From the NCBI RefSeq assembly GCF_029869215.1, contig NZ_JARWPM010000412.1:1-54928 (forward strand): 54,928 nucleotides of DNA, in the 5' to 3' direction. This DNA is from Nocardia carnea (GTDB lineage: Bacteria > Actinomycetota > Actinomycetes > Mycobacteriales > Mycobacteriaceae). The notes below the pieces were generated by a model. It was given only the letters and a program-made list of their open reading frames with translations. It was not told where the DNA came from and did no database searches. The translations under genes and the position numbers were made by a program. Of this stretch, positions 44,844 to 53,331 are shown piece after piece. Position 1 is the stretch's first letter. Every line of letters begins with the position of its first letter.

Positions 44844-46057
44844 CCGGAAACCACCGTCCGCACATAACGGTTACGGGCCGGGACCGCGGGCAGCGGTGCG
44901 GTGTCGGCATTGTTGTCGGTACATTCGGCCGGATCCATGGCCAGCCGGTAACCACGTTTGACCACGGTCTGGATCGCTTTCGGGGTGCCCAGGCCGGCCC
45001 GCAGGCGGGCGATGGCGGTCTCCACCGCGTGGGTGTCCTCGCCGCCGCCGGGCAAGGTCGCCAGCAGATCCTCCCGGGAAACCACGCGACCCGGATGCCG
45101 GGCCAGGGAACGCATCAGCGCCATCGGCGCGGGTGCCAGCTGTTTCACCGTGCCGTCCACCACCACGCACGCCCCGCGCACGCTGATGGTGTGGCCCGCG
45201 GCATTGATCCGCCCGGCCCGGCGAGGCAGTTCCTCGGCCACATGCCGGGCCAGCGCACCCAACCGCGCCCGGCCGGGCATGGTGACCGGAACCCCGAGCT
45301 CCTCCAGCGGCGCCGCGGTGATGGGCCCGACGCAGGCCGCGGGTACCCGGCTGCGCAGGGCGTGCAGCACACCCTCGAGCACACCGGTTTCCTTGGCGCG
45401 CATCAGCATCGACGCCACCGCGGGCGCGCTGGTGAAGGTCACGCAGTCGATCGCGGAGGTCACGATGGCCTCGATCAGGTTGTCCATCGGACCGCGATCG
45501 GCGGGCGGCTCCCACCGGTACACCGGCACCGGCACCACATCGGCGCCGGCGCAGCGCAGCACCTCGCAGAAATCCGGAATGGGCTCCCATTCGGTGGTCG
45601 CACCGTGCAACTGGACCGCGATCCGCACCCCCTCGACTCCCTCGGCGAGCAGATGATCGAGCACCTCCGCCGACGATTCGGACGCGGGCGACCATTCCTC
45701 TCGCAGTTCGGCGGCCCGGATGGCCCCCTTGGCCTTGGGGCCGCGGGCCAGCATCCGGGTACTGCCGAAGGTGGTGCGCAACTGTTCGGCCAGCCCCCAC
45801 CCCTCGGCCGCCTCCATCCAGCCGCGGAAACCGATACCGGTGGTCGCGACGGCGATCTGCGGCGGGTCGGCGACGAGTTCACGGGTCACCCGTTCGAGTT
45901 CGGTGTCGTCGGCCAGCGGAATGATCCGGATGGCCGGCGCGGACACGACTGTCGCACCCCGGCGGGTGAGCAGGGTGGCGAATTCCTCCGCGCGCCGGGC
46001 CGCGGTGATCCCGATGGTGAACCCGGCCAGCGAGGTGTTCGTATCCGGGACCGTCAT
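44840..46057 (-). CDS. hemD: Uroporphyrinogen-III synthase with DNA-binding domain (NnaR-type)
   Basis: A 405-residue fusion. Residues about 12-265 are a HemD domain (GITAARRAEEFATLL and VTFTSAPAVASML are typical). Residues about 290-375 are an OmpR-type winged helix (LAPAPMALMRSLARHPGRVVSREDLL, then HAVETAIARLRAGLG and VVKRGYRL). The arrangement matches Rv0260c and the nitrate/nitrite regulator NnaR, which work with GlnR. It may thus supply the sirohaem precursor and regulate the operon, though some NnaR proteins have lost synthase activity. ATG 46057 overlaps the nirD stop (ATGA). Confidence 0.88.
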   Translation of the reverse strand: MTVPDTNTSLAGFTIGITAARRAEEFATLLTRRGATVVSAPAIRIIPLADDTELERVTRELVADPPQIAVATTGIGFRGWMEAAEGWGLAEQLRTTFGSTRMLARGPKAKGAIRAAELREEWSPASESSAEVLDHLLAEGVEGVRIAVQLHGATTEWEPIPDFCEVLRCAGADVVPVPVYRWEPPADRGPMDNLIEAIVTSAIDCVTFTSAPAVASMLMRAKETGVLEGVLHALRSRVPAACVGPITAAPLEELGVPVTMPGRARLGALARHVAEELPRRAGRINAAGHTISVRGACVVVDGTVKQLAPAPMALMRSLARHPGRVVSREDLLATLPGGGEDTHAVETAIARLRAGLGTPKAIQTVVKRGYRLAMDPAECTDNNADTAPLPAVPARNRYVRTVVSG

Positions 46058-46452
46058 GCCGTACTGCCGTTCGGGGTCACGACCATGGGCTCGTCGGAAA
46101 TGGAGACCAGCCCGTCGTCCACACGCACGGCGTAGACCGGCAGCGATTCGGACGCGTCGTCGAGGCAGTGGCCGTCGATCAGCGAGAACGCCTGCTTCAG
46201 CAGCGGCGATGCGACCACCGGTTCACCGCCGCGGTCGCCGACGATCCCGCGCGACATCACCGCTGCCCGGCCGAAGGGGTCGATATTGCCCACCGCGTAC
46301 AGCGTGCCCTCGGGCAGCAGGAACAGCGCTGCCTGGGCGCCGCTGGGCAACAACACCGCCACACCGCGGCCGGGGATCAGATAGTCGAGACGGCAGGCCT
46401 GCGTCCACCCGGTGGTGGTCGGGGCAACGCCAGGGGTATCGATCACGGTCAT
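46054..46452 (-). CDS. nirD: Nitrite reductase small subunit NirD
   Basis: A 132-residue NirD with a Rieske-like fold that lacks the cluster ligands (no Cys-x-His pair), as is usual for NirD. GRGVAVLLPSGAQAALF and YAVGNIDPFGRAAVMSRG are the characteristic stretches. It partners NirB in NADH-dependent reduction of nitrite to ammonium. ATG 46452 is preceded by GGAGGAG, better than the upstream in-frame start. A 340-bp repeat-containing gap separates it from nirB. Confidence 0.92.
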   Translation of the reverse strand: MTVIDTPGVAPTTTGWTQACRLDYLIPGRGVAVLLPSGAQAALFLLPEGTLYAVGNIDPFGRAAVMSRGIVGDRGGEPVVASPLLKQAFSLIDGHCLDDASESLPVYAVRVDDGLVSISDEPMVVTPNGSTA

Positions 46453-46792
46453 TTGGTGTCTCCTCCACACGCCTTACCCATTGGTACCGGCGTCCTGTTT
46501 CCTCACGGTTAAGCCGTCATTTCCCACTCGTAGCGGCCGGCACCGCCACGCCCGCGGATCCGCCGGTTCCACGCCGTCCGGCGTCTCCGCTGCTCACAGC
46601 CTGTCGGCCGACCGGTATTCGCCCCGACGTCCACCACGCCCTCCATCGTTACGCTCGCTGCCGCTCCGGGCACGGCGGGCAGGCTGCGCCGTCGCGGCCT
46701 GCCCACCACGCCCTCCATGGTTACGCTCCGCTGCCGCTCCGGCCAGGGCAGGCGGGCTGCGCCGTCGCGGCTTACCCACCACGCCTCCGTGG
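46453..46792. other. nirB-nirD intergenic region (340 bp)
   Basis: An unusually long gap inside an operon. About half of it (46631-46792) is a tandem repeat described separately. The rest (46453-46630) is GC-rich, shows no gene or RNA signature, and holds only the nirD ribosome-binding site. Short open frames over the repeat look like by-products. Confidence 0.6.
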
Positions 46793-46830
46793 TTACGCTC
46801 CACCGCCGCCGGGCATGGCGGGTAAGCCGA
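46631..46830. repeat. 72-73-bp tandem repeat running into nirB 3' end
   Basis: Three imperfect copies start at 46631, 46703 and 46776, each beginning CCACCACGCC and containing GTTACGCTC, then CCGCTCC-type and CTGCGCCGTCGCGG blocks (the first two copies are most alike). The TAA stop of nirB (46793-46795) lies in the GTTACGCTC of the third copy, so the other copies carry extra in-register TAA triplets. Confidence 0.85.
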
Positions 46831-49318
46831 GCAACACCGGGACCTTGCGTTCGCCGCTCTCGTCGAACGAGATGGTCGGATCGGCTTCGGCCGGGGCGTT
46901 GACGAAGGAGACGAAGCGCGACAGTTTCTGCTCGTCCTCGAGCACCGCCGCCCATTCGTCGCGGTAGCCGGCCACATGCGCCGCCATCGCCGTTTCCAGA
47001 TCGGCGGCGATACCGAGGCTGTCCTCGCAGACCACCTCGCGGATGTAGTCGATGCCCAGATCTTCCTGCCACGGGGCGGTGCGCTGCAGGCGGTCCGCGG
47101 TGCGGATGTAGAACATCAGATATCGGTCGATGTATTGGATCAGCGTCTCGTCGTCGAGATCACCGGCCAGCAGCACCGCGTGCTTCGGGGTGAGTCCGCC
47201 GTTACCGCCGACGTAGAGGTTCCAGCCGTTCTCGGTCGCGATCACGCCCACATCCTTGCCGCGGGCCTCGGCGCATTCCCGGGCGCAGCCGGAGACCGCC
47301 AGTTTCAGCTTGTGCGGCGACCGCAATCCGCGGTAGCGCTTCTCCAGCAGCACCGCCATACCCACCGAATCCTGCTGGCCGTACCGGCACCAGGTCGAAC
47401 CGACACAGCTCTTGACGGTACGCAGCGATTTACCGTACGCGTGGCCGGATTCCATACCGGCGTCCACGAGCCGTTTCCAGATGAGCGGCAACTGTTCGAC
47501 GCGGGCGCCGAACAGGTCGATCCGCTGCCCGCCGGTGATCTTGGTGTAGAGACCGAACTCCTTGGCGACCTCACCGATCACGATCAGCTGCTCGGGCGTG
47601 ACCTCCCCGCCCGGCATCCGCGGCACCACCGAATAGGTGCCGTTCTTCTGCAGGTTCGCCAGGAAGTGATCGTTGGTGTCCTGCAGCGCGGCCTGTTCGC
47701 CCTCGAGAATGTGATCGCTGGAGGTGGAGGCCAGGATGGAGGCGACGGTCGGCTTGCAGATATCGCAGCCGGCGCCCTTACCGTGCCGGGCGATCAGCTC
47801 CGAGAAGGTGCGGATACCCGTGGCCTGCACAATCTGGAACAGTTCGGCACGCGACTGCTCGAAATGCTCGCACAGCGCCTTGGACATCTCGACGCCGGAC
47901 TGTTCGAGCACCTTCTTGATCATCGGCACGCAGCCGCCGCAGGAGGTACCGGCCTTGGTGCAGGCCTTGATCGCGGGGATATCGCAGGCACCCTCGGCGA
48001 TGGCCCCGCAGATGGCGCCCTTGCTCACATCGTTGCAGGAGCAGATCTGCGCCTCGTCGGGCAGCGCGTCGGCGCCGAGTTCCGCGCCGGCCGGGGAGAT
48101 CAGCGCGGCCGGTTCGGCCGGCAGCGGCCGCCCGACCAGCGGGCGCAGCGCCGCGTACTGGGTGGCGTCGCCCACCAGGATGCCGCCGAGCAACGTCTGC
48201 GCGTCGTCGGAGATCACCAGTTTCGCGTAGGTGCCGCGCGCCGCGTCGTGCAGCACCACCGACAGTGCGCCCTCGGTCTTCCCGTGCGCGTCACCGAAAC
48301 TGGCGACATCCACGCCCAGCAGTTTGAGCTTGGTGGACATATCGGCGCCGGGGAACTCACCGGCCCCGCCCAGCAGCCGGTCGGCGACGATTTCCGCGGT
48401 GGTGTAGCCGGGGGCCACCAGGCCGTAGCAGACCCCTTCCACCGCGGCGCATTCACCGATCGCGTAGATATTCGGATCGGAGGTGGCCAGGCCCAGATCG
48501 GTGATGATGCCGCCGCGCGGGCCCACCTCGAGGCCGGCGTCGCGGGCGATCTGGTCCCGCGGGCGGATACCGGCGGAGAACACCACCAGCGCGGCGTCGA
48601 TCACGGTGTCGTCGGAGAGTTTGATCTCGAGCCGATCGGCGGGCACGGCCGCTTCCCGGCGTCCGATCTCCTGCGTGCCGACACCGGTGTGCACCCGCAG
48701 GCCCAGGTCGGTGACCAGTTTCTCCAGGATCGCGCCGCCGCCCTCGTCGACCTGCGCCGGCATCAGGCGGTCGTTGTACTCGACCACATGCGGGGTGAGC
48801 CCGAGCATCCGCAGCGCGTTGGCCGCCTCCAGGCCGAGCAGACCACCACCGACGACCACACCGTGCGCACCGGGCCCGGCCGCTTCGGCCGCGGCCTTGA
48901 TGCCGTCGAGATCGTCGATGGTGCGGTAGACGAAACATTCGGGGTGATCGTGGCCCGGTACCGGCGGGACGAACGGATACGACCCGGTCGCCAGGACCAG
49001 TGCGTCGTAATCCAGCACCTCGCCGGTGGTGGTGGTCACCTTCTGGGCGTCCTTGTCGATGGCCTCGGCACGCTGCCCCAGGCGGAGGTCCACCAGATCA
49101 TCGCCGGCGTACTCGTTACCGGGCAGCGCCAGCGAGGCCGGATCCCAGTTGCCGACGTAGGAGGACAACCCCACCCGGTCGTAGGCGGGCAGCTGCTCCT
49201 CGCTGAGCACGACGACCTGCCACTGCCCGGCCTCGTCACGGGAGCGGAGCGCCTCGACGAACCGGTGCCCGACCATGCCGTGACCGGCGACGACGACTGT
49301 TCTGCGCTGTGCGTTCAT
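46793..49318 (-). CDS. nirB: Assimilatory nitrite reductase large subunit NirB
   Basis: An 841-residue NADH-dependent sirohaem nitrite reductase. The N-terminal FAD/NAD domain starts VVVAGHGMVGHRFVEALR and has GVVVGGGLLGLEAAN. A BFD-like [2Fe-2S] domain follows (CSCNDVSKGAICGAI ... CTKAGTSCGGC, about residues 425-465). The C-terminal part carries the sirohaem/[4Fe-4S] ligands VGSTWCRYG and SGCARECAEARGKDVG (about 640-690). ATG 49318 has GGAGGAC 4 nt upstream; the longer open frame is non-conserved. Directly follows narK (25-bp gap). Confidence 0.95.
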   Translation of the reverse strand: MNAQRRTVVVAGHGMVGHRFVEALRSRDEAGQWQVVVLSEEQLPAYDRVGLSSYVGNWDPASLALPGNEYAGDDLVDLRLGQRAEAIDKDAQKVTTTTGEVLDYDALVLATGSYPFVPPVPGHDHPECFVYRTIDDLDGIKAAAEAAGPGAHGVVVGGGLLGLEAANALRMLGLTPHVVEYNDRLMPAQVDEGGGAILEKLVTDLGLRVHTGVGTQEIGRREAAVPADRLEIKLSDDTVIDAALVVFSAGIRPRDQIARDAGLEVGPRGGIITDLGLATSDPNIYAIGECAAVEGVCYGLVAPGYTTAEIVADRLLGGAGEFPGADMSTKLKLLGVDVASFGDAHGKTEGALSVVLHDAARGTYAKLVISDDAQTLLGGILVGDATQYAALRPLVGRPLPAEPAALISPAGAELGADALPDEAQICSCNDVSKGAICGAIAEGACDIPAIKACTKAGTSCGGCVPMIKKVLEQSGVEMSKALCEHFEQSRAELFQIVQATGIRTFSELIARHGKGAGCDICKPTVASILASTSSDHILEGEQAALQDTNDHFLANLQKNGTYSVVPRMPGGEVTPEQLIVIGEVAKEFGLYTKITGGQRIDLFGARVEQLPLIWKRLVDAGMESGHAYGKSLRTVKSCVGSTWCRYGQQDSVGMAVLLEKRYRGLRSPHKLKLAVSGCARECAEARGKDVGVIATENGWNLYVGGNGGLTPKHAVLLAGDLDDETLIQYIDRYLMFYIRTADRLQRTAPWQEDLGIDYIREVVCEDSLGIAADLETAMAAHVAGYRDEWAAVLEDEQKLSRFVSFVNAPAEADPTISFDESGERKVPVLLGLPAMPGGGGA

Positions 49319-49343
49319 GGTGTCCTCCGTGGAGATCCGGTGG

Positions 49344-50849
49344 TCAGACCGACGACCGGGCGGACCGGGGTTCGGTGGGCTGGGGCGTACGGGCGGATTC
49401 GGCCCGGCGGACCAGGGCCTCGGCTTCGGCGACGATTTCCCGGTCGGGCGCGGTGCGGCGGGGCCGGCGCAGGAACACCGACCAGGTGACGAGGGCGCAG
49501 ACGATGTAGAACGCCATGAACACCCAGAAGGCGGCGGTCGCCGATTGCGTCGACGCGTAGGACGACCGCAGCACCAGGTTGATCCCGACCCCGCCGAGCG
49601 CCCCGATGGCACCGACGAAACCGATGAGGGCACCGGAGGTGTTCTGCGCCCATGCGGCGCGGTCGGCGGGGCTCGCGTCGAGACTGCGCGATTTGGCGTC
49701 GAAGACCGACGGGATGATCTTGGTGACCGACCCGTTGCCCACCCCGGAGAGCACGAACAGCGCCACGAACCCGGCGACCAGCACCGCGAGCACCGGACCG
49801 GAGAAGCCGTGCGCGGACCCGTCGGCGACCGTCGAGGCCACCGCCACCACCACCGCCGCGACCATCATGGCCGCGAAGGTGAACACAGTGACCTTGCTGC
49901 CGCCGATCCGATCGGCCAGTTTGCCGCCGTAGGGCCGGGCCAGCGAACCGAGCAGCGGCCCGATGAACGCGATCTGCGCGGCGTGCAGGGTGGCCTCGGC
50001 GGCGGTATCGCCACCGGCAACGAAACTGATCTGCAGGATCTGGCCGAACGCGAAGCTGTACCCGATGAACGACCCGAAGGTACCGATGTAGAGGAACGAC
50101 ACCGCCCACGACTGCGGCACCTTCAGCGCGGTGAGCATGTAGGACAGATCGGCCTTCTGGTTCGGCAGGTTGTCCATGAACAGCGCGGCGCCGAGGCCGG
50201 CCAGGACCACCAGGACCAGGTAGGTCGCGCAGATCACCGAGGCGTACTCGTTGCCGAGGGTGGCGATGATCAGCAACCCGAACAGCTGGATGACCGGTAC
50301 GCCGATATTGCCGCCGCCCGCGTTCATACCGAGCGCCCAGCCTTTGAGGCGCTGCGGATAGAAGGCATTGATATTGGTCATCGAGGAGGCGAAGTTGCCG
50401 CCGCCCAGACCGGCGAACGCCGCGACGATCAGGAAGGTCGTGTAGGACGTGCCCGGCTGGTTCACGAAGTACAGCGTGAGCAGGGCCGGAACGAGCAGCG
50501 CGCCGGCGCTGAAGACGGTCCAGTTGCGACCGCCGAAACGGGCCGTCGCCACCGTGTACGGGATGCGCAAAATCGCACCGACCAGGGTCGGTACCGCGAC
50601 CAGGAAGAACTTGCCGGCCGCGTCGATCCCGTAGGTCTCGGTGGGCATGAACAGCACCATGACCGACCAGATGGACCAGATCGAGAATCCGATGTGCTCG
50701 GCGACGACCGACCAGATGAGGTTGCGCGTGGCGATCTTCTTACCGCCGGCCTCCCAGGCCGCGGTGTCCTCGGCGTCCCAGCGCTCCAGCTTCGGTCGCC
50801 GGAACAACGCCTGGACGGCATTGCGGCGACTTTCTGTCTGCGTGTTCAA
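49344..50849 (-). CDS. narK: Nitrate/nitrite MFS transporter NarK (first copy)
   Basis: A 501-residue major facilitator with about 12 membrane helices. The two nitrate-signature glycine-rich stretches are FAGLGGGNFASSMTNINAFYP (helix 5) and SGVGNGSVTKIIPSVF (helix 11), and the substrate Arg residues lie in ILRIPYTVATARFGG and SLARPYGGKLADRIGG. Start is uncertain: TTG 50849 has GGGAGG 4 nt upstream; TTG 50861 is in frame but would put the ribosome-binding site inside the gene. It heads the narK-nirB-nirD-hemD-chelatase operon and its upstream region carries two candidate operators. Confidence 0.9.
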   Translation of the reverse strand: MNTQTESRRNAVQALFRRPKLERWDAEDTAAWEAGGKKIATRNLIWSVVAEHIGFSIWSIWSVMVLFMPTETYGIDAAGKFFLVAVPTLVGAILRIPYTVATARFGGRNWTVFSAGALLVPALLTLYFVNQPGTSYTTFLIVAAFAGLGGGNFASSMTNINAFYPQRLKGWALGMNAGGGNIGVPVIQLFGLLIIATLGNEYASVICATYLVLVVLAGLGAALFMDNLPNQKADLSYMLTALKVPQSWAVSFLYIGTFGSFIGYSFAFGQILQISFVAGGDTAAEATLHAAQIAFIGPLLGSLARPYGGKLADRIGGSKVTVFTFAAMMVAAVVVAVASTVADGSAHGFSGPVLAVLVAGFVALFVLSGVGNGSVTKIIPSVFDAKSRSLDASPADRAAWAQNTSGALIGFVGAIGALGGVGINLVLRSSYASTQSATAAFWVFMAFYIVCALVTWSVFLRRPRRTAPDREIVAEAEALVRRAESARTPQPTEPRSARSSV

Positions 50850-50929
50850 AGGGCCTCCCAACGTGGTTCGACCCCACGTTAGGAAACGGGTATTGCCGCA
50901 ATGCTGCCCAAAATGACCGCCGAATCAAC

Positions 50930-50967
50930 GGTTTCTCACGCGGTTCGGACCGGGCAGGTGAGAAACC
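50930..50967. promoter_or_regulatory. Perfect inverted repeat upstream of narK-nirBD
   Basis: GGTTTCTCAC (50930-50939) and GTGAGAAACC (50958-50967) form 10-bp perfect arms separated by 18 bp, 80-120 bp before the narK start. The half-site and spacing recur upstream of narG. It is a candidate operator for a nitrate regulator such as the operon's own NnaR-type protein; that assignment is inference. Confidence 0.65.
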
Positions 50968-50974
50968 CGCGCTT

Positions 50975-51011
50975 GTTAACTCGGTGTCACACAGGAGTTT
51001 CCGGGCGTCAC
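50975..51011 (-). promoter_or_regulatory. Candidate GlnR box upstream of narK-nirBD
   Basis: Read on the minus strand: GTGAC, 5 nt, GAAAC, 6 nt, GTGAC, 6 nt, TTAAC. The actinobacterial GlnR box is GTnAC-n6-GaAAC repeated at 22-bp spacing; here the first spacer is one base short and the last half-site matches 3 of 5. GlnR control of nirBD is well known in actinobacteria, and this site lies just upstream of the inverted repeat. Confidence 0.5.
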
Positions 51012-51129
51012 GAACTGCCCACTTTCACCGGGAAACACGGTGAGGGCCTGCGCAAATGATGACCTGCGTCACGCCCGGGCGCAACCGGGGAGCCGGATCC
51101 GGTCATGGGCCCGCGGCCCCACGGCGTGC

Positions 51130-52392
51130 TCAGCCGCCGGCGGGCCCGTCCTCGAGCAGCCGCGGTTTACAGGCCTGCCAGGCGCCGATCAGCAGCACCA
51201 CCACGGAGACACCGAGCAGCGCGAACGGGGCCGCCCAGCCGCCCGTTACGGTGTGCAGCATTCCGAACACCACCGGACCGATACAGGCCAGCGCGTAACC
51301 GACGCCCTGGGTGAACCCCGACAGGGCCGCGGAACCGGCCGGAGTACGGGTGCGCAGGTTGATCAGGGTGAGCGCCATCGGGAAGGTGCTGGGCCCCAGC
51401 CCGAGGATCACCACCCACAGCACCGGCGCGCTCATCGGCGCGATCAGCAGGCCGGCGAAGGCCACGAGGAAACACACCGCGCAGCCCACGGCCACGGGGA
51501 AGGGATTGGCCAGGCGGGCCGCCACCGTCGGCGCCGTGAGGGCCGCGACGAGCCCCATCAACGCGAACAGTGCGACCATCGAGCCACCGAAGGCAGCGTC
51601 CGCGCCGGCGTCGGAGAGAATGGTCGGCAACCAGGTGAACACCGAATAGGTGGTCAGCGAGGTCATCCCGAACATGGCCGACATCCCCCAGGCGAGCGGC
51701 GAGCGCCATACTTTCGGGCCGGCACCCGGGGTCGCGCCGGGCAGGCCGGTCGTATCCGCCACCGCCGCGCCACGCCGGGTGCGCAGAACACCGATCCAGG
51801 GGAGGGCCGCGGCGAACCCGAGCAGCGCCCACACCCCCAGCGAGACCCGCCAGCCGTGCGCTTCGGCCAGTGGCACCGCCACCAGAGCGGGGATGACCGT
51901 ACCGATCTGCACCATGGTGATGTAGAGCGCGCTCACCGTGGCGAGGCGATCGGGAAAGTACCGCTTCACCAGCGGTGGCACCACGATATTGCCGATCCCC
52001 ATACCGCCCAGGGCCAGCGCCGAGAACAACAGCAGTCCGGCGGTGCCCGAAACGAGCACCCGGGCGAGCATGCCGATTCCGGCGGCGGTCATGGCCAGGA
52101 GCACGGTCCATTCCAGTCCGAGACGCCGCGCCAGCATGGGCGTGAGCAGACCGGTCACCGAGAACATCAGGGTCGGGATCATGCCGAAGACGCCGACGAC
52201 GGCCGTGGAATAGCCGATGCGTTCGCCGATCTCCTCGGCGAGCGGGGTGAATGCCGTGACGGCTACGCGAAGGGTGAGCGCCGACATGATGATCGCCGCC
52301 AGTACCAGCAGGCGACCTTCGGTGAGCGTGCGACGCCGGCCCGCAGGAGACGGGTCGGCCGGACGGGTGGCCTGGGGCAACGCTGCAGTCAC
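51130..52392 (-). CDS. MFS transporter, CynX/NimT family
   Basis: A 420-residue, 12-helix transporter of the CynX/NimT (cyanate/2-nitroimidazole) group: the opening AAIIMSALTLRVAVTAFTPL and GIGNIVVPPLVKRYFPDR segments are typical. The substrate is unknown; family members move small anions or nitro compounds. GTG 52392 has no Shine-Dalgarno, but TATGAT (52399-52404) ends 6 nt upstream, fitting a leaderless transcript. It is divergent from the FadR/GntR gene across 65 bp containing a palindrome over this -10 element, so that regulator likely controls it. Confidence 0.85.
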   Translation of the reverse strand: MTAALPQATRPADPSPAGRRRTLTEGRLLVLAAIIMSALTLRVAVTAFTPLAEEIGERIGYSTAVVGVFGMIPTLMFSVTGLLTPMLARRLGLEWTVLLAMTAAGIGMLARVLVSGTAGLLLFSALALGGMGIGNIVVPPLVKRYFPDRLATVSALYITMVQIGTVIPALVAVPLAEAHGWRVSLGVWALLGFAAALPWIGVLRTRRGAAVADTTGLPGATPGAGPKVWRSPLAWGMSAMFGMTSLTTYSVFTWLPTILSDAGADAAFGGSMVALFALMGLVAALTAPTVAARLANPFPVAVGCAVCFLVAFAGLLIAPMSAPVLWVVILGLGPSTFPMALTLINLRTRTPAGSAALSGFTQGVGYALACIGPVVFGMLHTVTGGWAAPFALLGVSVVVLLIGAWQACKPRLLEDGPAGG

Positions 52393-52399
52393 CGAGAAA

Positions 52400-52418
52400 T
52401 CATAGGATGACCCTATGA
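52400..52418. promoter_or_regulatory. Operator between CynX-type and FadR genes
   Basis: TCATAGG (52400-52406) and CCTATGA (52412-52418) form 7-bp perfect arms with a 5-bp spacer. The left arm overlaps the TATGAT -10 element of the transporter gene, so binding of a dimeric GntR regulator would block that promoter. Confidence 0.7.
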
Positions 52419-52445
52419 CTGGGGCAAGGGAGTTGTGACGGGCGG

Positions 52446-52460
52446 TACTCTGTCAGCGTG
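52446..52460 (+). promoter_or_regulatory. Leaderless-type promoter of FadR gene
   Basis: TACTCT (52446-52451) lies 6 nt before GTG 52458 with no Shine-Dalgarno in between, the pattern of actinobacterial leaderless genes. The divergent transporter has the mirror arrangement. Confidence 0.5.
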
Positions 52461-53126
52461 CAAAGCGTTCGCCGCACCAGTCTCATCGCCCAGGTCACCG
52501 AGCAACTCAAAGAGGATATCCGCTCGGGACGCTGGCCGGTCGGGACGCGGATCCCCACCGAACCCGAACTCGCCGAGCTGACCGGTACCGGTCGCAATAC
52601 CCTCCGCGAGGCCGTCCAGGCGCTGGTCCATGCCGGCATGCTGGAACGGCGGCAGGGTTCGGGTACCTATGTCATCGCCACCTCCGAAGTCGGCGGCACC
52701 CTCGGGAAATACTTCGCCGAGGCCGCCGAACGCGATGTCCTCGAACTACGGCACGGTCTGGAGGCCACCGCGGCCGCGCTGGCCGCCCACCGCCGCGACG
52801 AATCGGATATCGCCGAGCTCACCCATCTGCTCGGGGAACGAAACCGGTTGTGGCGCATCGACCGTGCCGCCGCGATCGAAGCCGACGTCCAGCTGCACCG
52901 CGCGATCGTGGTCGCCAGCCACAACGCGGTGTACCTGGAGTTCTACGATTCGCTGCTCGGCTGTATCGAATCCTCGATCCGCTCGCGGACCAACCGGATC
53001 GACAGCTGGTACAGCGCCGAACACACCGAACTGGTGCAGGCGATCACCGACGGTGACGCCGAACGCGCCGCCAAAACCACCCGCTGCTTCTTGGACTCAC
53101 TCCTCGCGGAATACCCCGACCGCTGA
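52458..53126 (+). CDS. GntR/FadR family transcriptional regulator
   Basis: A 222-residue regulator. The N-terminal winged helix (LKEDIRSGRWPVGTRIPTEPELAELTGTGRNTLREAVQALVHAGMLERRQGSGTYV) is classic GntR, and the C-terminal FCD all-helical domain has LRHGLEATAAALAAHRR and the metal-site pattern DVQLHRAIVVASHN and HTELVQAITDGD with conserved Asp/His. FCD domains bind small carboxylates, often with a metal. It probably represses the adjacent CynX/NimT-type gene through the 52400-52418 operator. Confidence 0.87.
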   Translation: MQSVRRTSLIAQVTEQLKEDIRSGRWPVGTRIPTEPELAELTGTGRNTLREAVQALVHAGMLERRQGSGTYVIATSEVGGTLGKYFAEAAERDVLELRHGLEATAAALAAHRRDESDIAELTHLLGERNRLWRIDRAAAIEADVQLHRAIVVASHNAVYLEFYDSLLGCIESSIRSRTNRIDSWYSAEHTELVQAITDGDAERAAKTTRCFLDSLLAEYPDR

Positions 53127-53236
53127 CGAGTTCCAGCGAGGTTACGGACCGATCACCCACCCATTCGGTGATCGTGAGCGGGATTTGCGCCGATCGTCAT
53201 AGCGCGCTATTCCGCTGAAACACCGTGCTTCTAGCG

Positions 53237-53252
53237 TTTTCTCACGTCACAA
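53237..53252. promoter_or_regulatory. TTTTCTCAC element upstream of second narK
   Basis: TTTTCTCAC followed by GTCAC lies about 80-95 bp before the second narK. It shares the TTCTCAC half-site of the narG and first narK regions; read on the other strand it also gives GTGAC-n5-AAAAC, close to the GlnR-like half box at 50997-51011. No opposite arm at 18 bp was found. Confidence 0.35.
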
Positions 53253-53331
53253 CACCGCACTCGACCACCCGGCCGCCGCGCCGTACGCCCCGGTTCTCCG
53301 GGCATACCGAGTCATGACGAGAGGGACGCCG

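Noticed and set aside
46509..47072. Open frame over the nirB-nirD repeats as a small gene
   Set aside because: It overlaps the nirB 3' end, has repeat-derived Arg-rich sequence and no convincing ribosome-binding site.
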